From Pontibacter diazotrophicus (GTDB taxonomy: Bacteria > Bacteroidota > Bacteroidia > Cytophagales > Hymenobacteraceae): a DNA stretch of 64,000 nucleotides. The stretch spans positions 115,678 to 179,677 of the forward strand of contig NZ_QRGR01000012.1 in NCBI RefSeq assembly GCF_003367245.1, written 5' to 3'. Positions within the stretch are counted from its first letter, which is position 1, and each line of letters begins with the position of its first letter. Positions 46,563 to 56,734 of the stretch are shown here, piece after piece. The notes below the pieces were generated by a model, which was not told the origin of the DNA, did no database searches, and saw only the letters and a program-made list of their open reading frames with translations. The translations under genes and the position numbers were made by a program.

Positions 46563-47426
46563 CTATAGTTTGGAGGAATTACTTAGTAACCTCAGGGGTT
46601 TGATTCCTGAATTATTGTATAACCTTATTCGCTCCTTTATTGAAGCCCCCATAGGGTTTTTAAGTAATTTAATAAATTGATTCCGTCTTAGTTTATCAAG
46701 TAAAGCAATTTTATCATATTGATCTAAAAGACTTAGCCTTACATATTTTTCAGCAAGAAAAAGATAATCCATTGTGTATTTATGATGACTACTCATCTCT
46801 TGCTCATCATGTATCCTATACCAAATTAAACCTTGAGGCATCAAAACTACTGGTTTGGATAAGGAAAGACGATGCCACAATTCACAATCTCCAATCATTC
46901 TTTTATTTATAAATCCCTTCAACTCGTCAAAAGCATTTTTATTTATGATCGATGATAAAGGAGCTCGATAGAAAATACCTTTTTGTTTTATATAATTATA
47001 TTCATAAGCTTCTTTGGGAGAAAGAACGAAAGGGAAAATGCAATCTTGATCCTGAGGTATTGTACAAAGCCCATAACCTGCATCAGGAAATTTTTCCATC
47101 ATTATAACAAGAACCTCCAACCCATGTGGATATAATAAATCATCAGCATCCACATATTTCAAATACTTACCCTGTGCATAAGAAGCTGCTTTATTACGAT
47201 TCGGATAATCTCCAAGATTTTTATCATTTATATACACCTTTACTCGTGCATCTTTATCGGCAAAACTCTGCGCTATCTCTACTGTTTTATCTTTTGACCT
47301 ATCATCTACTATTAACAGCTCAAAATTTTCATAAGTTGAATCAAGCACACTCTTAATCGCATCAGCAATATATTTCTCCCTGTTATAGGAAGTCATTAAA
47401 ACAGAAACTAATGGTTTTTCCTGCAT
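46563..47426 (-). CDS. GT2 family glycosyltransferase
   Basis: This is a 287-residue GT-A transferase. Motifs are VSVLMTSYNREKYIADAIKS, LIVDDRSKDKT and the metal site YVDADDLLYP. The later MIGDCELWHRLSLSKP and IWYRIHDEQ segments are of the same subgroup as other GT2 in this locus. A 74-base gap separates it from the downstream gene. Donor unknown. Confidence 0.88.
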   Translation of the reverse strand: MQEKPLVSVLMTSYNREKYIADAIKSVLDSTYENFELLIVDDRSKDKTVEIAQSFADKDARVKVYINDKNLGDYPNRNKAASYAQGKYLKYVDADDLLYPHGLEVLVIMMEKFPDAGYGLCTIPQDQDCIFPFVLSPKEAYEYNYIKQKGIFYRAPLSSIINKNAFDELKGFINKRMIGDCELWHRLSLSKPVVLMPQGLIWYRIHDEQEMSSHHKYTMDYLFLAEKYVRLSLLDQYDKIALLDKLRRNQFIKLLKNPMGASIKERIRLYNNSGIKPLRLLSNSSKL

Positions 47427-47527
47427 GTAGCAATTTTAATATATTAATTGAAACCATATTGTAAAGAATACCCTTAATTAGTATACTAAACTACAAAGCT
47501 ATAATTTATAAATGTCCCCTGTGCTAG

Positions 47528-48598
47528 CTAGACCTGCTCCATTAAAAATTTAATTTTAGAATCATGAAGTGATATGTTAGCTCCCTTATCAATTCCCTTT
47601 ATTCCTAAAAACTGATTACCTGTTATTCGAATATACACTAGACCCCTTAATTTAGTGATTTCTAGGAAGCAGTCATTTACCCACTCTGGGGCACAGATGT
47701 CAATAACCTTTGTTGCAGGTTTACAAAAAGCAATATTTGTAAAAGCACTCCCATGTACGCCTACAATCACCTCTGCATTAGCAAATATTTCTGCCTGCTC
47801 AATCACAGAATATTCTTCAGGGAAAATTTCATAAAACCCCTCAGCTTTTAGTAAACATAAAACTTCTTGTTCATTGAGCAATTTCCTGTTAGGAGCTTTT
47901 GATCGGCTTAAATATATTTTTTTGTAAAACTGCTTACCTTGTGAAGTTTTTTGTTTTGGATAGATATACTTTTCCAGTGTTTTAATTGTGAAGTAGGTTG
48001 CACGATTTAGTTCAGATGTGAATGAAGGAAAAATTAGCTTATCAAACTGGAAATGATAATTCCAAAGATTTTTCACTTCTATTATTTTATTTTCAGGAAT
48101 GCCAAATATTTTTAGTGTCTCTTTTTGAAAGGGATATTTTATCTCATTGAAAACAAAATAATCTATAGAATCAAATTCATCTGCTTTTTTTAATAATTCA
48201 ATACGTGGTAATATGTCTATCATCCAATGATAATAAACATTGCCAGCCGGTTGTGCTACTATAGCAGCAACACCAGTTTTTATTTGAGGATTTATTACAG
48301 ATTTTTGATAAAATACTGAATTCCGCTTTTCCTTTAAGAGTGTTCTATTAATTTCTGAAATTAGAATATTATCTTCAGTTATCACAGTTCCATTGCTACT
48401 CCACACTCGTCCATTAAGTAGCGTGAGAATATAACTTTCGTTTTCCTCAAAATTCTGAATCGATGCAGATTTGTTTTTTTTTAAATATTCATCAATGCTC
48501 ACTTCTTTTGTTGGTGAAAACTTTAAGAAGGGAGCTTTAAGATACTTAAGAATGCTTAAACTTTGATATCTAAGCTCAAGTTTTAAATCATAATTCAT
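47528..48598 (-). CDS. GT61 family glycosyltransferase
   Basis: This 356-residue protein belongs to the GT61 (DUF563) group, whose bacterial members act in capsule and EPS assembly. Visible family blocks are NVYYHWMIDILPRIELLKKA, KKIYLSRSKAPNRKLLNE, the following EGFYEIFPEEYSVIEQAEIF, and VGVHGSAFTNIAFCKPATKV. It has no signal peptide. In plants the family includes xylosyl- and arabinosyltransferases; the donor here is unknown. It is the only GT61 of the locus. Confidence 0.83.
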   Translation of the reverse strand: MNYDLKLELRYQSLSILKYLKAPFLKFSPTKEVSIDEYLKKNKSASIQNFEENESYILTLLNGRVWSSNGTVITEDNILISEINRTLLKEKRNSVFYQKSVINPQIKTGVAAIVAQPAGNVYYHWMIDILPRIELLKKADEFDSIDYFVFNEIKYPFQKETLKIFGIPENKIIEVKNLWNYHFQFDKLIFPSFTSELNRATYFTIKTLEKYIYPKQKTSQGKQFYKKIYLSRSKAPNRKLLNEQEVLCLLKAEGFYEIFPEEYSVIEQAEIFANAEVIVGVHGSAFTNIAFCKPATKVIDICAPEWVNDCFLEITKLRGLVYIRITGNQFLGIKGIDKGANISLHDSKIKFLMEQV

Positions 48599-48954
48599 AA
48601 TTTAAAGTTTTATTCTCATACTCATGGCATTTACCTTTAATACTGATTTTTATGTGGGTTATCTCTTTTTTAACTTAACATTCAACAATAAAAACATTCA
48701 AGTTAAATCATTCGCTCAAAGAGAATTACATTATATAGATTTACACATAGTATATATTATATTATAGTATGATAAATAATTGAAGGCACCTGCTAAATTT
48801 CAAACTTAAAGTTAATCTATCGAAATCTTCCTTTCCTGCAGAAGAATATTCTAATCAATAGAAATGTTAAGTGCCTGATATTACTAAAGCTAAATATTTT
48901 TACTCTTGTTTAGCTAAGCAAAACAAGAGAGCATATGACTAATCTTTTTTCAGT
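48599..48954. other. AT-rich gap downstream of the decayed glycosyltransferase
   Basis: About 355 very AT-rich bases with no convincing ORF, hairpin or RNA gene on either strand. Confidence 0.5.
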
Positions 48955-49960
48955 TCAATTAAGTTGGGATAGCAAACTCTTATGTATGTTAATATCTAGA
49001 TTTTGTAAAGCATGTATTCGTGCTCTGCTACTTAGTTGCTCCCAACAGTATCTCTTATTCCAAGCTTCTTCCAAAGTATTATCTAATGCTTTGGAAGATA
49101 AGTCATTGATTAGAAAACCTGTTTCATTTTGTAAAACAAGTCTTTCATTATCACCAACATTTGTAGTTATTGCTGCTCTACCAAGAAGGTTTGCTACGAT
49201 TAGGGCCAATGGTAAACCTTCTGCCACAAATGGTAAAATTAAAACATGATTATACTCCCCTACATGTCTAATGTCTTCAGTTTGACCATGCATTGTAACT
49301 TGATCTTCAAAGGTTTGATTTTTAATCAGCATTTGAAGGTTTGAAGTATCAGGACCTTCTCCATAGAAATTTACAGTAATATTTCTATTTCTCCATTTCT
49401 CTTGAGCAAAAACATTGATCATAATATCTTGGCGCTTAATCTTAAAATTAATACGAGCTACACATGCTATATTAAATGTATCAAAATTAGGCCATTCTAA
49501 CTCATCCAATTTAAGTTTGATTGGATTATTAATAATGAAAGCACTTGTTATTTTTTCTCTAATTGTTGCCTCTGCAGAGGCTTGATTTCTATTTGAAACG
49601 AAATAAACATTTATTGCTGATTTAAAGAGCTTCTTAGCTCGCTGTTTAACTACAAGCGGTAACGGAGCTATACCTTTTCTACATGAAATTGTGAAATCAG
49701 AATATTAAACCGGTTAATGTCTGAGAAAGCATTTAACCAAGGTAGAAAACATTTAATCTTGTACTTGATCTTATTCTCAACATTACTTAAATCCACATCA
49801 TGCCTTAATTGAAGCTTAGCTCCCATACTTATAAGCTGTCAATTAAACACTTACGAGAGGCTTTGATATCGAATTCATTAAATTTTTCACTTAAAATATG
49901 TGTTCACTTACTTTGTAGGCCACGAAATCAGTTTGGACCGAGGTCAATGAATTCTTATAC
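48955..49960 (-). pseudogene. Decayed GT4 family glycosyltransferase
   Basis: The C-terminal half (about 48955-49680) is still an open frame: RKGIAPLPLVVKQRAKKLFK, then INVYFVSNRNQASAEA, FNIACVARINFKIKRQDIMI, VNFYGEGPDTSNL and LILPFVAEGLPLALIVANLL, ending before GDNERLVLQNETGFLINDL. Upstream the homology continues in another frame (GAKLQLRHDVDLSNV ... KCFLPWLNAFSDINRFNILI, about 49690-49825). Further upstream it continues in yet others (SEKFNEFDIKASRKCLIDSL), with several stops and shifts and a probable deletion after LISQ. It cannot make a full enzyme. The exact left boundary is uncertain. Confidence 0.75.
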
Positions 49961-50116
49961 AACTATTATATTTCAACTGCAACGACAATAATTGTACAAA
50001 AAAATTTATAATATTTATACTTGGTTGCTAAAGGAAATATTGATGCTATGTTATCTAATCCTTTTATCACCATAGCATTCTTTATTATTACTTAAAAGCC
50101 ATATATTTTTCCCGTC

Positions 50117-51289
50117 TTACTTTCTATTTACTCGGTTAGATAACTGTCTTATAAGCTTTGTTACAAAATTAGGCACATAAGGGTTATCAAGCCTACTCCT
50201 ACCTACTCCAACAGAGAATTCTTTTATTTTATTTTCCTGAATATTATCCTGCACAATGTTCAAGAACTCTTCAAAATTATAGCTGTTATTGAAATAAGAG
50301 TTCACTCTTTTAAAGGCATCTTCAGACATCTTCTGTAATAATTCCCTTTCATTATTAAGCATAATTATTTCCTCACAATAAATGCCTGCCTTGTTATCCC
50401 TTATTCTTAACCCCGTCTCCCTATGTACAAGAATATCTGGAGCTATTGCAGGTATGTCATTAACAAGTGGTAACACACCTGCCTTCATCGACTCAACAAT
50501 AGAAATGGAATATCCTTCAGCTCTTGAAGGTAAAAAAAACAAATGGTGATCAGCCAGCAAGTGCTGGAGAACATTATTATCAAGCTGTTCAATATATGTA
50601 ATCCCTGATTGTGATAAAAAGTCTTTATATTTCTCTTCGTATAGAGCACCTATAATGGTAAAATGAAAGACTAAATTTGAATCTTGCAGATGTTTGTATG
50701 TTTCAACTAAAACATCAAATCCTTTTGCATAAGAAACTCTCCCGATGAAGATTATCTTAAGAACATTTTCAGAAAACTTACTTACTTTAAGTTTATTATC
50801 CTGAATTAAAAACCTAAGCGTAGATACTTTTGTATTAGGTAATATCTCTTGTATTCTTTTTTTAATGATAGGGTTGACAGTAAATAATTGATTTACGAAC
50901 CTACTAGCCACTGTAGCAAGATTGTAATAGTAGTTGTAATCACCATGCAGAACAAAAAATGATGGGTTTTGCAACTTCATATTAGTGAGCATAAAGACCT
51001 CTAAATAATCGTTGCAAATAATAATGGCATGTTCATGTGGAACAAATTTGCTCAATTTTTTATATACAGAAAATCGGTTGTCAAATTTACTATATGAAAA
51101 ACGTTTAAGAGAAACGATAGGAGAAATAGAATTACCCGGTACTATGTCTTTATTATGATTTTCAATTACAGAAGTTAATACAACAGTAACAGTATTGTTT
51201 TTATTTTCTGCGATTAGATAGCTTGTATATTGTGTAACAAAACTAAATACACCACCAATTATATCAGGCAGAAAAAAGACGTAATCCAT
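50117..51289 (-). CDS. GT4 family glycosyltransferase
   Basis: This is a 390-residue GT-B transferase. The start MDYVFFLPDIIGGVFSFVTQ contains the glycine-rich acceptor loop. The donor half shows KIIFIGRVSYAKGFDVLVET, then FFLPSRAEGYSISIVESMKA with the EX7E pattern and GVLPLVNDIPAIAPDILVHR. Its first 26 bases overlap the end of the upstream GT2 gene, suggesting coupled translation. Donor unknown. Confidence 0.87.
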   Translation of the reverse strand: MDYVFFLPDIIGGVFSFVTQYTSYLIAENKNNTVTVVLTSVIENHNKDIVPGNSISPIVSLKRFSYSKFDNRFSVYKKLSKFVPHEHAIIICNDYLEVFMLTNMKLQNPSFFVLHGDYNYYYNLATVASRFVNQLFTVNPIIKKRIQEILPNTKVSTLRFLIQDNKLKVSKFSENVLKIIFIGRVSYAKGFDVLVETYKHLQDSNLVFHFTIIGALYEEKYKDFLSQSGITYIEQLDNNVLQHLLADHHLFFLPSRAEGYSISIVESMKAGVLPLVNDIPAIAPDILVHRETGLRIRDNKAGIYCEEIIMLNNERELLQKMSEDAFKRVNSYFNNSYNFEEFLNIVQDNIQENKIKEFSVGVGRSRLDNPYVPNFVTKLIRQLSNRVNRK

Positions 51290-52226
51290 AAAATTTTTGT
51301 TTTACTGGTGATAGTCCTATTCTAATAATTGATAATTTAGTGTCGTGTTTAATATATTTCCCGCTTTTAAGCAGATTAATATACATCTTTGCCCAATTCT
51401 TTTGCTTTGAATAAAATAGAGCCTTTTTCAAAAAATAAGCTAGCCACTTTTTTTCAAGTGTATGCTTAGTAATATTGGGTATTTGAAAATTTTCTATCCT
51501 TCTTTCATAGGCATTTGTTACAGCAACAAGATTCCAATATTGCGCCTTTAAAGAATTTTCATTCAAAGAGATACTATTTGAATGATGCCTATAATAATAT
51601 AAAATTTTATCTATATATAGAACATCTCCTTGTTCTTCCAACTTATAATACAAATCCTGATCTACAGCACGCTTCAATTGAGAATCAATACCAGATGTTC
51701 TCAAGTAAATCATTTTTTTAAAACTTGCAAAATGAGAAATATTTCCTTCTTTGCTTGTTAAATGCGATTGTTTTTCAGGAATAGCAGTAGAATTATAAAT
51801 ATTGGATGAAGAGGGTGAGAGTACCGGACGCAGATTCTCGTCACAAATAATATGAGTTGAATAAACCAAACTACTTTCTGGCATACTAATATGTTTTTTT
51901 ACCATCTCCTCAATAGCTTGAGGATGTAAAGCATCATCTGGATCAAGAAAGCCACACAGGTCACCTTTAGCCAGTTCTATACACCTTCTTTTTGTATACC
52001 CACAGCCTTTGTTTTCAGTATTATAAGCTATAGAAATTCTGCTATCCTCACGAATTTGTTCGTAAATAATAGATGACTCATCAGTTGAAGCATCATCTAC
52101 TATAATTATCTCCCAATTTAGGTAAGTCTGCTGTCTTACGGATTCTACAGCTTCAAGTAAATATTTTCCATTGTTGTAATTTGCTATAAGAACTGAAAAA
52201 AGTGATGTTGTTGCGACAGTATTCAT
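51264..52226 (-). CDS. GT2 family glycosyltransferase
   Basis: This is a 320-residue GT-A transferase. Motifs are FSVLIANYNNGKYLLEAVES, IIVDDASTDESS and the metal site FLDPDDALHPQAIEEM, with the downstream LRTSGIDSQLKRAVDQDLYY. It is intact. It overlaps the following gene by 26 bases. Donor unknown. Confidence 0.88.
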   Translation of the reverse strand: MNTVATTSLFSVLIANYNNGKYLLEAVESVRQQTYLNWEIIIVDDASTDESSIIYEQIREDSRISIAYNTENKGCGYTKRRCIELAKGDLCGFLDPDDALHPQAIEEMVKKHISMPESSLVYSTHIICDENLRPVLSPSSSNIYNSTAIPEKQSHLTSKEGNISHFASFKKMIYLRTSGIDSQLKRAVDQDLYYKLEEQGDVLYIDKILYYYRHHSNSISLNENSLKAQYWNLVAVTNAYERRIENFQIPNITKHTLEKKWLAYFLKKALFYSKQKNWAKMYINLLKSGKYIKHDTKLSIIRIGLSPVKQKFYGLRLFSA

Positions 52227-52264
52227 GTGATTAAATTAAATTTTCAGAGTGTTTCTAATATATT

Positions 52265-52909
52265 CTAACTCCAAATAACTTCACGTTTGACAACTTTAGC
52301 CGGTACACCAGCAACTAAACACCGTGCAGGAACATCCCTATTCACAACAGAACCAGCAGCAATTATTGCACCTTCTCCTATTGTAACGCCCTTCAAAACT
52401 ATAGCCCTCAAACCTATCCAAACATGATCTCCAATAACAATTGGTAGGCTAACATTCTTAGTGTTGCCATTCACTATATGATTGTCAGAATCTCTTATTA
52501 TTACACCCTTTGAAATAGCAACTCCATGACCAATTCTTATGCTTTTGAAGCATGAAATTTCTACATCATTGTTCGTATACCCACTGCCAATTTCAAGTAA
52601 TGCACCTTTATTTACAGTGATAAAAATACCAGTGTGGAATTCGAAGTTACCTTTGAATCTTATTTTACCTCCTTTATCAATTTTAAGAGTAGAATAGTTG
52701 TAATTAGTTCCTTTCCATGTACTTCCCATTTTTACCTGAACATTCTCATCAAAAATTAATGAAGCCTCCTTATCAAGATACACCTTGGTTCCTGGATAGA
52801 TTAATAAGCGTAAACGTGGGAAAAGGCCTCTTTTAATATTAAATCTGAGAGTAAGGTATATTTTTGTAGGATAAAGAAACTTCTTAATATATTGTATATA
52901 TTTTAACAT
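52265..52909 (-). CDS. Hexapeptide-repeat acyltransferase
   Basis: This 214-residue protein is mostly a left-handed beta-helix: [40 protein letters not shown], then [20 protein letters not shown] and [20 protein letters not shown]. It ends in [17 protein letters not shown]. It should transfer an acetyl group to a sugar of the glycan, using acetyl-CoA. The acceptor is inferred only from context. The DNA is AT-rich like its neighbours. Confidence 0.82.
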   Translation of the reverse strand: MLKYIQYIKKFLYPTKIYLTLRFNIKRGLFPRLRLLIYPGTKVYLDKEASLIFDENVQVKMGSTWKGTNYNYSTLKIDKGGKIRFKGNFEFHTGIFITVNKGALLEIGSGYTNNDVEISCFKSIRIGHGVAISKGVIIRDSDNHIVNGNTKNVSLPIVIGDHVWIGLRAIVLKGVTIGEGAIIAAGSVVNRDVPARCLVAGVPAKVVKREVIWS

Positions 52910-52993
52910 GTGTTAGCTAAAATTGGACTTCAAACTTCCTCAAAAAATCCTACTCCAACATATGAGTAGCAACAAAGATAATCTCTTTGATTA

Positions 52994-53902
52994 TTACTTA
53001 ATACTTTTATTCGTAAGAAGATACGATTTATGGATTTGCTTCAGGTTTTTAACTAATCTAAAAATTACCACTACTTTAACTCTAGCTTCTTTAAACCTTC
53101 TATACATCAGAAAAGTAAAGAATGTATCAATATCTGTTTTCAATGCATATATAAACCTGCCCCAAAAAAGCCCTCCCGAATTTTTAATTTTAAGTAGGCT
53201 TCTTATATAACTTCTTTGAACATTGAGGTTTAAATTTGAATTGTTAGTTTCATTTCTATCGTGATAGATTTTCACCTTTGGCACCACACCAATTTTATAA
53301 CCCAATGATAAAGTTCTAAATGCATAGTCATCATCCTCTCCATAATGAGGAAAAATAGGATCAAAAAGCCCTACAGCTTCTAAACAGGATCTTGAAATTA
53401 GCCAAGCCGCAGCATTGATGAATTTAGATTCATAGATTTGCTTTGGTCTAGAGAAATAAAGGTCAGACAGTAAGTTGGGAGTGTTAGTAGCACTTATATG
53501 ATGCGAAAATGCAAAATCTAGTTTATCACCTAAGCCATTTAAATGGACTGGACTTAAAATGCCGTAATTCAAATTATTTTGATGCGCTAATATAAGTTCT
53601 TCTACAGTGTTGCTTTCAATCCATGCATCCTGATTTAGTAGAAAGAAATAATCACAGCCCAAGGTTAACGCTTTCTGCAATCCGATGTTATTTCCTTTAC
53701 CGAATCCTAAGTTAACATCACTTTTTATCAAAATAACTTCAGGATAAGTTAATTCTATTAATGAAGTAGTACCATCAGTAGAACAATTATCTACTATAAT
53801 GGGAGTAACTGGTATAGTAGAATTTCTTAAAAACCCCACACACTTATCAATCCATTTTATGCCATTATATGTAACTATGATAACAGATACTTTTTCTGCC
53901 AT
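52994..53902 (-). CDS. GT2 family glycosyltransferase (rhamnosyltransferase-like)
   Basis: This 302-residue GT-A transferase has the layout of bacterial rhamnosyltransferase-like GT2: VSVIIVTYNGIKWIDKCVGF, VDNCSTDGT, the NLGFGKGNNIGLQKAL block, and FFLLNQDAWIE (metal-site equivalent). Later come NAAAWLISRSCLEAVGLFDP and FPHYGEDDDYAFRTLSLGYK. The donor, perhaps a deoxy-hexose, is inferred from family pattern only. It is followed by a 213-base AT-rich gap without features. Confidence 0.85.
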   Translation of the reverse strand: MAEKVSVIIVTYNGIKWIDKCVGFLRNSTIPVTPIIVDNCSTDGTTSLIELTYPEVILIKSDVNLGFGKGNNIGLQKALTLGCDYFFLLNQDAWIESNTVEELILAHQNNLNYGILSPVHLNGLGDKLDFAFSHHISATNTPNLLSDLYFSRPKQIYESKFINAAAWLISRSCLEAVGLFDPIFPHYGEDDDYAFRTLSLGYKIGVVPKVKIYHDRNETNNSNLNLNVQRSYIRSLLKIKNSGGLFWGRFIYALKTDIDTFFTFLMYRRFKEARVKVVVIFRLVKNLKQIHKSYLLTNKSIK

Positions 53903-54115
53903 AATCTTCTTATGCTTTTTTTAAAAAATCGCTTAACTTACCAGTATTCCAGCTTTCCCGAAAAACAGCTAACTTTTGACTATCAACCTCCTTGCAAGTA
54001 GAAGCTTTTCTTAGCTTTATGAATTTCTAAGAGTGTAGCCAGAATATTTTTCCAAATCTTGATTTAAAATTCTTCTTCTATCTAAAACTTTGACCAATTC
54101 AAAATTAAAAGATTA

Positions 54116-54922
54116 TTAAGGTAGTAACCTGAGGTTTCTAAAAACTTTATAAATTATCCGGCTTCTGATGTTTCTAAGATCTTTTGCTAACCTCTCTTTC
54201 TCCCTTAGCATATGTATAGGATCTCCAATCATTCTCGTATAAGCTTCATGATGTTTTTCATACACTTGAATACGAATATTAGCTTCTTCTGCAAAAGTAA
54301 AAGAATCAGATCGTGTACCGTTACGGCGTCTGTAATAAAACAATATTTCTGGTATCTGGTAAGCCTCTCCTCCTTCCTTAAGAATAGAAATCCAGTAATC
54401 CCAATCCTCCAGACCTTTGTTCATGAAAGAATTATAGCCACCTACCTTATCAGAATCAGCTTTGCGATGCAGGGCAGTACAGAAAATCATGTTCCGGATT
54501 AAAAGATTTTCGAAGGTATAAGGTTTAAGAACAATTTCTCCGGTTAATTCACCGAAATAGGCCGCCTTGCAATATACCACTTTTACACCCTCGTTATTTT
54601 CGAGCACTTCAATACCTTTCTCTATGTATCTGCTATGAATTTTATCATCGCCGTCTAATGGTAAGATATATTTACCTCTCGCAATTTGTAGTGCACTATT
54701 CCTTGCAGTTACAACACCTTGATTTTCTTGAAAAATATATTTAAACCTGTTATCCTGCCCGCAAAAAGAAAGCGCAACCTCCTCCGTATGATCTGTTGAT
54801 CCATCATTCACTATAATGCATTCCCATTCCTTATATGTTTGACTTAGCACAGAATCTAAAGCCTCTGCAAGATAATGGCCGTAGTTGTAGCAAGGCACTA
54901 TCACTGAAACTAATGACAACAT
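54116..54922 (-). CDS. GT2 family glycosyltransferase
   Basis: This GT-A transferase of 268 residues starts at the ATG at 54920-54922 (MLSLVSVIVPCYN). Motifs are VIVPCYNYGHYLAEALDSVL, VNDGSTDHT and the metal site LDGDDKIHSRYIEKGI. It is similar in pattern to the next gene (54927-55853), suggesting an old duplication. The frame is open 16 codons upstream, but those codons would overlap the neighbour. Donor unknown. Confidence 0.86.
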   Translation of the reverse strand: MLSLVSVIVPCYNYGHYLAEALDSVLSQTYKEWECIIVNDGSTDHTEEVALSFCGQDNRFKYIFQENQGVVTARNSALQIARGKYILPLDGDDKIHSRYIEKGIEVLENNEGVKVVYCKAAYFGELTGEIVLKPYTFENLLIRNMIFCTALHRKADSDKVGGYNSFMNKGLEDWDYWISILKEGGEAYQIPEILFYYRRRNGTRSDSFTFAEEANIRIQVYEKHHEAYTRMIGDPIHMLREKERLAKDLRNIRSRIIYKVFRNLRLLP

Positions 54923-54926
54923 TTTT

Positions 54927-55853
54927 TTAAATGATTTTGGTAAGTACTTTTCTTGTGACTCTAGTTCCAAAAAGAGAATGCATAAGTTTCAAAAAGTAGT
55001 AGATTAGATATCTATTAGTACCCTCTCTATACATTTTTAAAACAACAGAAAAATTATCCGTCACATAAACTGGATATTTAAAAAGTAATCGCCTATACCA
55101 GTTCCTAATATGGTAATTTTTTAAATCTCTGAATATTATTGAATCTATTTTTAAGGACTGAATGGCATATATAGCCTGCAAGGTTGACCTTTTGTCATTT
55201 AGTGTATTTTGGGTAGGGTGTATTCTATAGTAGGCTAACTTTTCTTTCATACCATAAAATTTATAGCCTTCAAGTATAAGCTTTAGCCAAAGGTGGTAAT
55301 CTTCTGCATTTTGTATATTTCTAACTTCTGTAAACCCCCCTACACTCACAATGCTTTCTCTTTTTAAGAGAACAGTTAAGATAGGAATTCTGTTCTTTTC
55401 CAGAAATAAACTTAAACCATCTGCTCCCTCTAATAATCCAGTTATAGTGCCGAAAGAAGTTTTGCACCTTTCTTGCTCAGTAAAAATCCAGCCATCACTA
55501 AAAACTAAATCAACATTGTATTCTTCCAGACATTCTAGTTGTTTCTCTAACTTACTAGGATGCCATAAATCATCTGCGTCTAGAAAGGCCAAGAAGGCTC
55601 CTTTACTATTTCTTATACCATTGTTTCTAGCTTTTCCTTGCTTTCCATTCTCTTGATATATATAACGGATACGAGAATCTACTTTAACGAAATCACTAAC
55701 TATGGACGCAGTATGATCTGTGGAGCCATCATCCACAACCAAAAGTTCCCAATTATTACATGTTTGAGAAAGTACGCTGCTGATTGATTCCGCAATAAAT
55801 TGCCCAGCATTATATACAGGCATTATAATGGAAACCAAAGGTATTGAATTCAA
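54927..55853 (-). CDS. GT2 family glycosyltransferase
   Basis: This is a 308-residue GT-A transferase with VSIIMPVYNAGQFIAESISS, VVDDGSTDHT and metal site FLDADDLWHPSKLEKQLECL, then the acceptor-side EDYHLWLKLILEGYKFYGM. Its end is 4 bases from the downstream gene start, and its own start overlaps the upstream gene by 4 bases. Donor unknown. Confidence 0.88.
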   Translation of the reverse strand: MNSIPLVSIIMPVYNAGQFIAESISSVLSQTCNNWELLVVDDGSTDHTASIVSDFVKVDSRIRYIYQENGKQGKARNNGIRNSKGAFLAFLDADDLWHPSKLEKQLECLEEYNVDLVFSDGWIFTEQERCKTSFGTITGLLEGADGLSLFLEKNRIPILTVLLKRESIVSVGGFTEVRNIQNAEDYHLWLKLILEGYKFYGMKEKLAYYRIHPTQNTLNDKRSTLQAIYAIQSLKIDSIIFRDLKNYHIRNWYRRLLFKYPVYVTDNFSVVLKMYREGTNRYLIYYFLKLMHSLFGTRVTRKVLTKII

Positions 55854-56632
55854 AATCTTAACCTTTTTAAATTGCTGTTCAACTTTATAGCTGCTTTTAT
55901 TATTTTTTGTTTATGGAGCTGCTTGTACTTTTTATTTTCCTTCATTAAATCGAGCACACATTCTGGCACTAAGCTTTCCCATATAATTTCCTTTTCTTCT
56001 TTATAACCCTGGTAATTAGTAGCACTCAATCCACTGTTGTCATATGTTACCATTGGGAAATCTAAATGCATATATACTTTGTTATTAAGAAGACTTTTTA
56101 GAAATAGCCAATAATCTGAGGCTAATTTATAACGTTCTGGATAGAGACCAAATTCTTTAAATAAATCTGCTCTTATCAAGGAAGCTTGATGATTGATAGT
56201 ATTAGATTGAAAATAATCTAAATCTAATTTATTAGGAAATTTTTTCAGAAAATCCTCTTTTCCTTTTGAATTTACAACTGATATATCCCCATAATATATA
56301 TCTGCGCTAGGATTTTTTTTAAAAATACTTAAGCAGTTATAAATGGTATTAACATCAAAAAAACAATCACCACTATTTAAAAAGAGCAAATACTCACCAT
56401 TAGCCTTAGAAATGCCCTTATTTAAGGCATTATAAATACCTCTATCTGGCTCACTGCACCAATATGTAAATTTAGAAGAGTAATGTGTTATGATTTCTGC
56501 ACTTCCGTCGGTAGAACCTCCATCTATCACTATGTATTCGAAATCCTCTAAAGATTGTGAGAAAACACTGTCAAATGTTTTTTTCAAACCTAATTCATTA
56601 TTATAATTAATAGTGATAACAGATACTTCCAT
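55850..56632 (-). CDS. GT2 family glycosyltransferase
   Basis: This is a 260-residue GT-A transferase of the WcaE-like type. It begins MEVSVITINYNNELGLKKTF, with VIDGGSTDGSAEI and LFLNSGDCFFD in place of the usual DxD, plus KLDLDYFQSNTINHQASLIR and KLASDYWLFLKS. Overlaps the downstream gene by 4 bases. Donor unknown. Confidence 0.87.
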   Translation of the reverse strand: MEVSVITINYNNELGLKKTFDSVFSQSLEDFEYIVIDGGSTDGSAEIITHYSSKFTYWCSEPDRGIYNALNKGISKANGEYLLFLNSGDCFFDVNTIYNCLSIFKKNPSADIYYGDISVVNSKGKEDFLKKFPNKLDLDYFQSNTINHQASLIRADLFKEFGLYPERYKLASDYWLFLKSLLNNKVYMHLDFPMVTYDNSGLSATNYQGYKEEKEIIWESLVPECVLDLMKENKKYKQLHKQKIIKAAIKLNSNLKRLRF

Positions 56633-56734
56633 AGGAAAATCCTAGAATAGCTTTCTTTGATATTTAAGATACAAATACATAAGATCTATTCTATTCCGTT
56701 AAAAAAAGGTAAATAATTTTAGAAAGTTTAAGCT

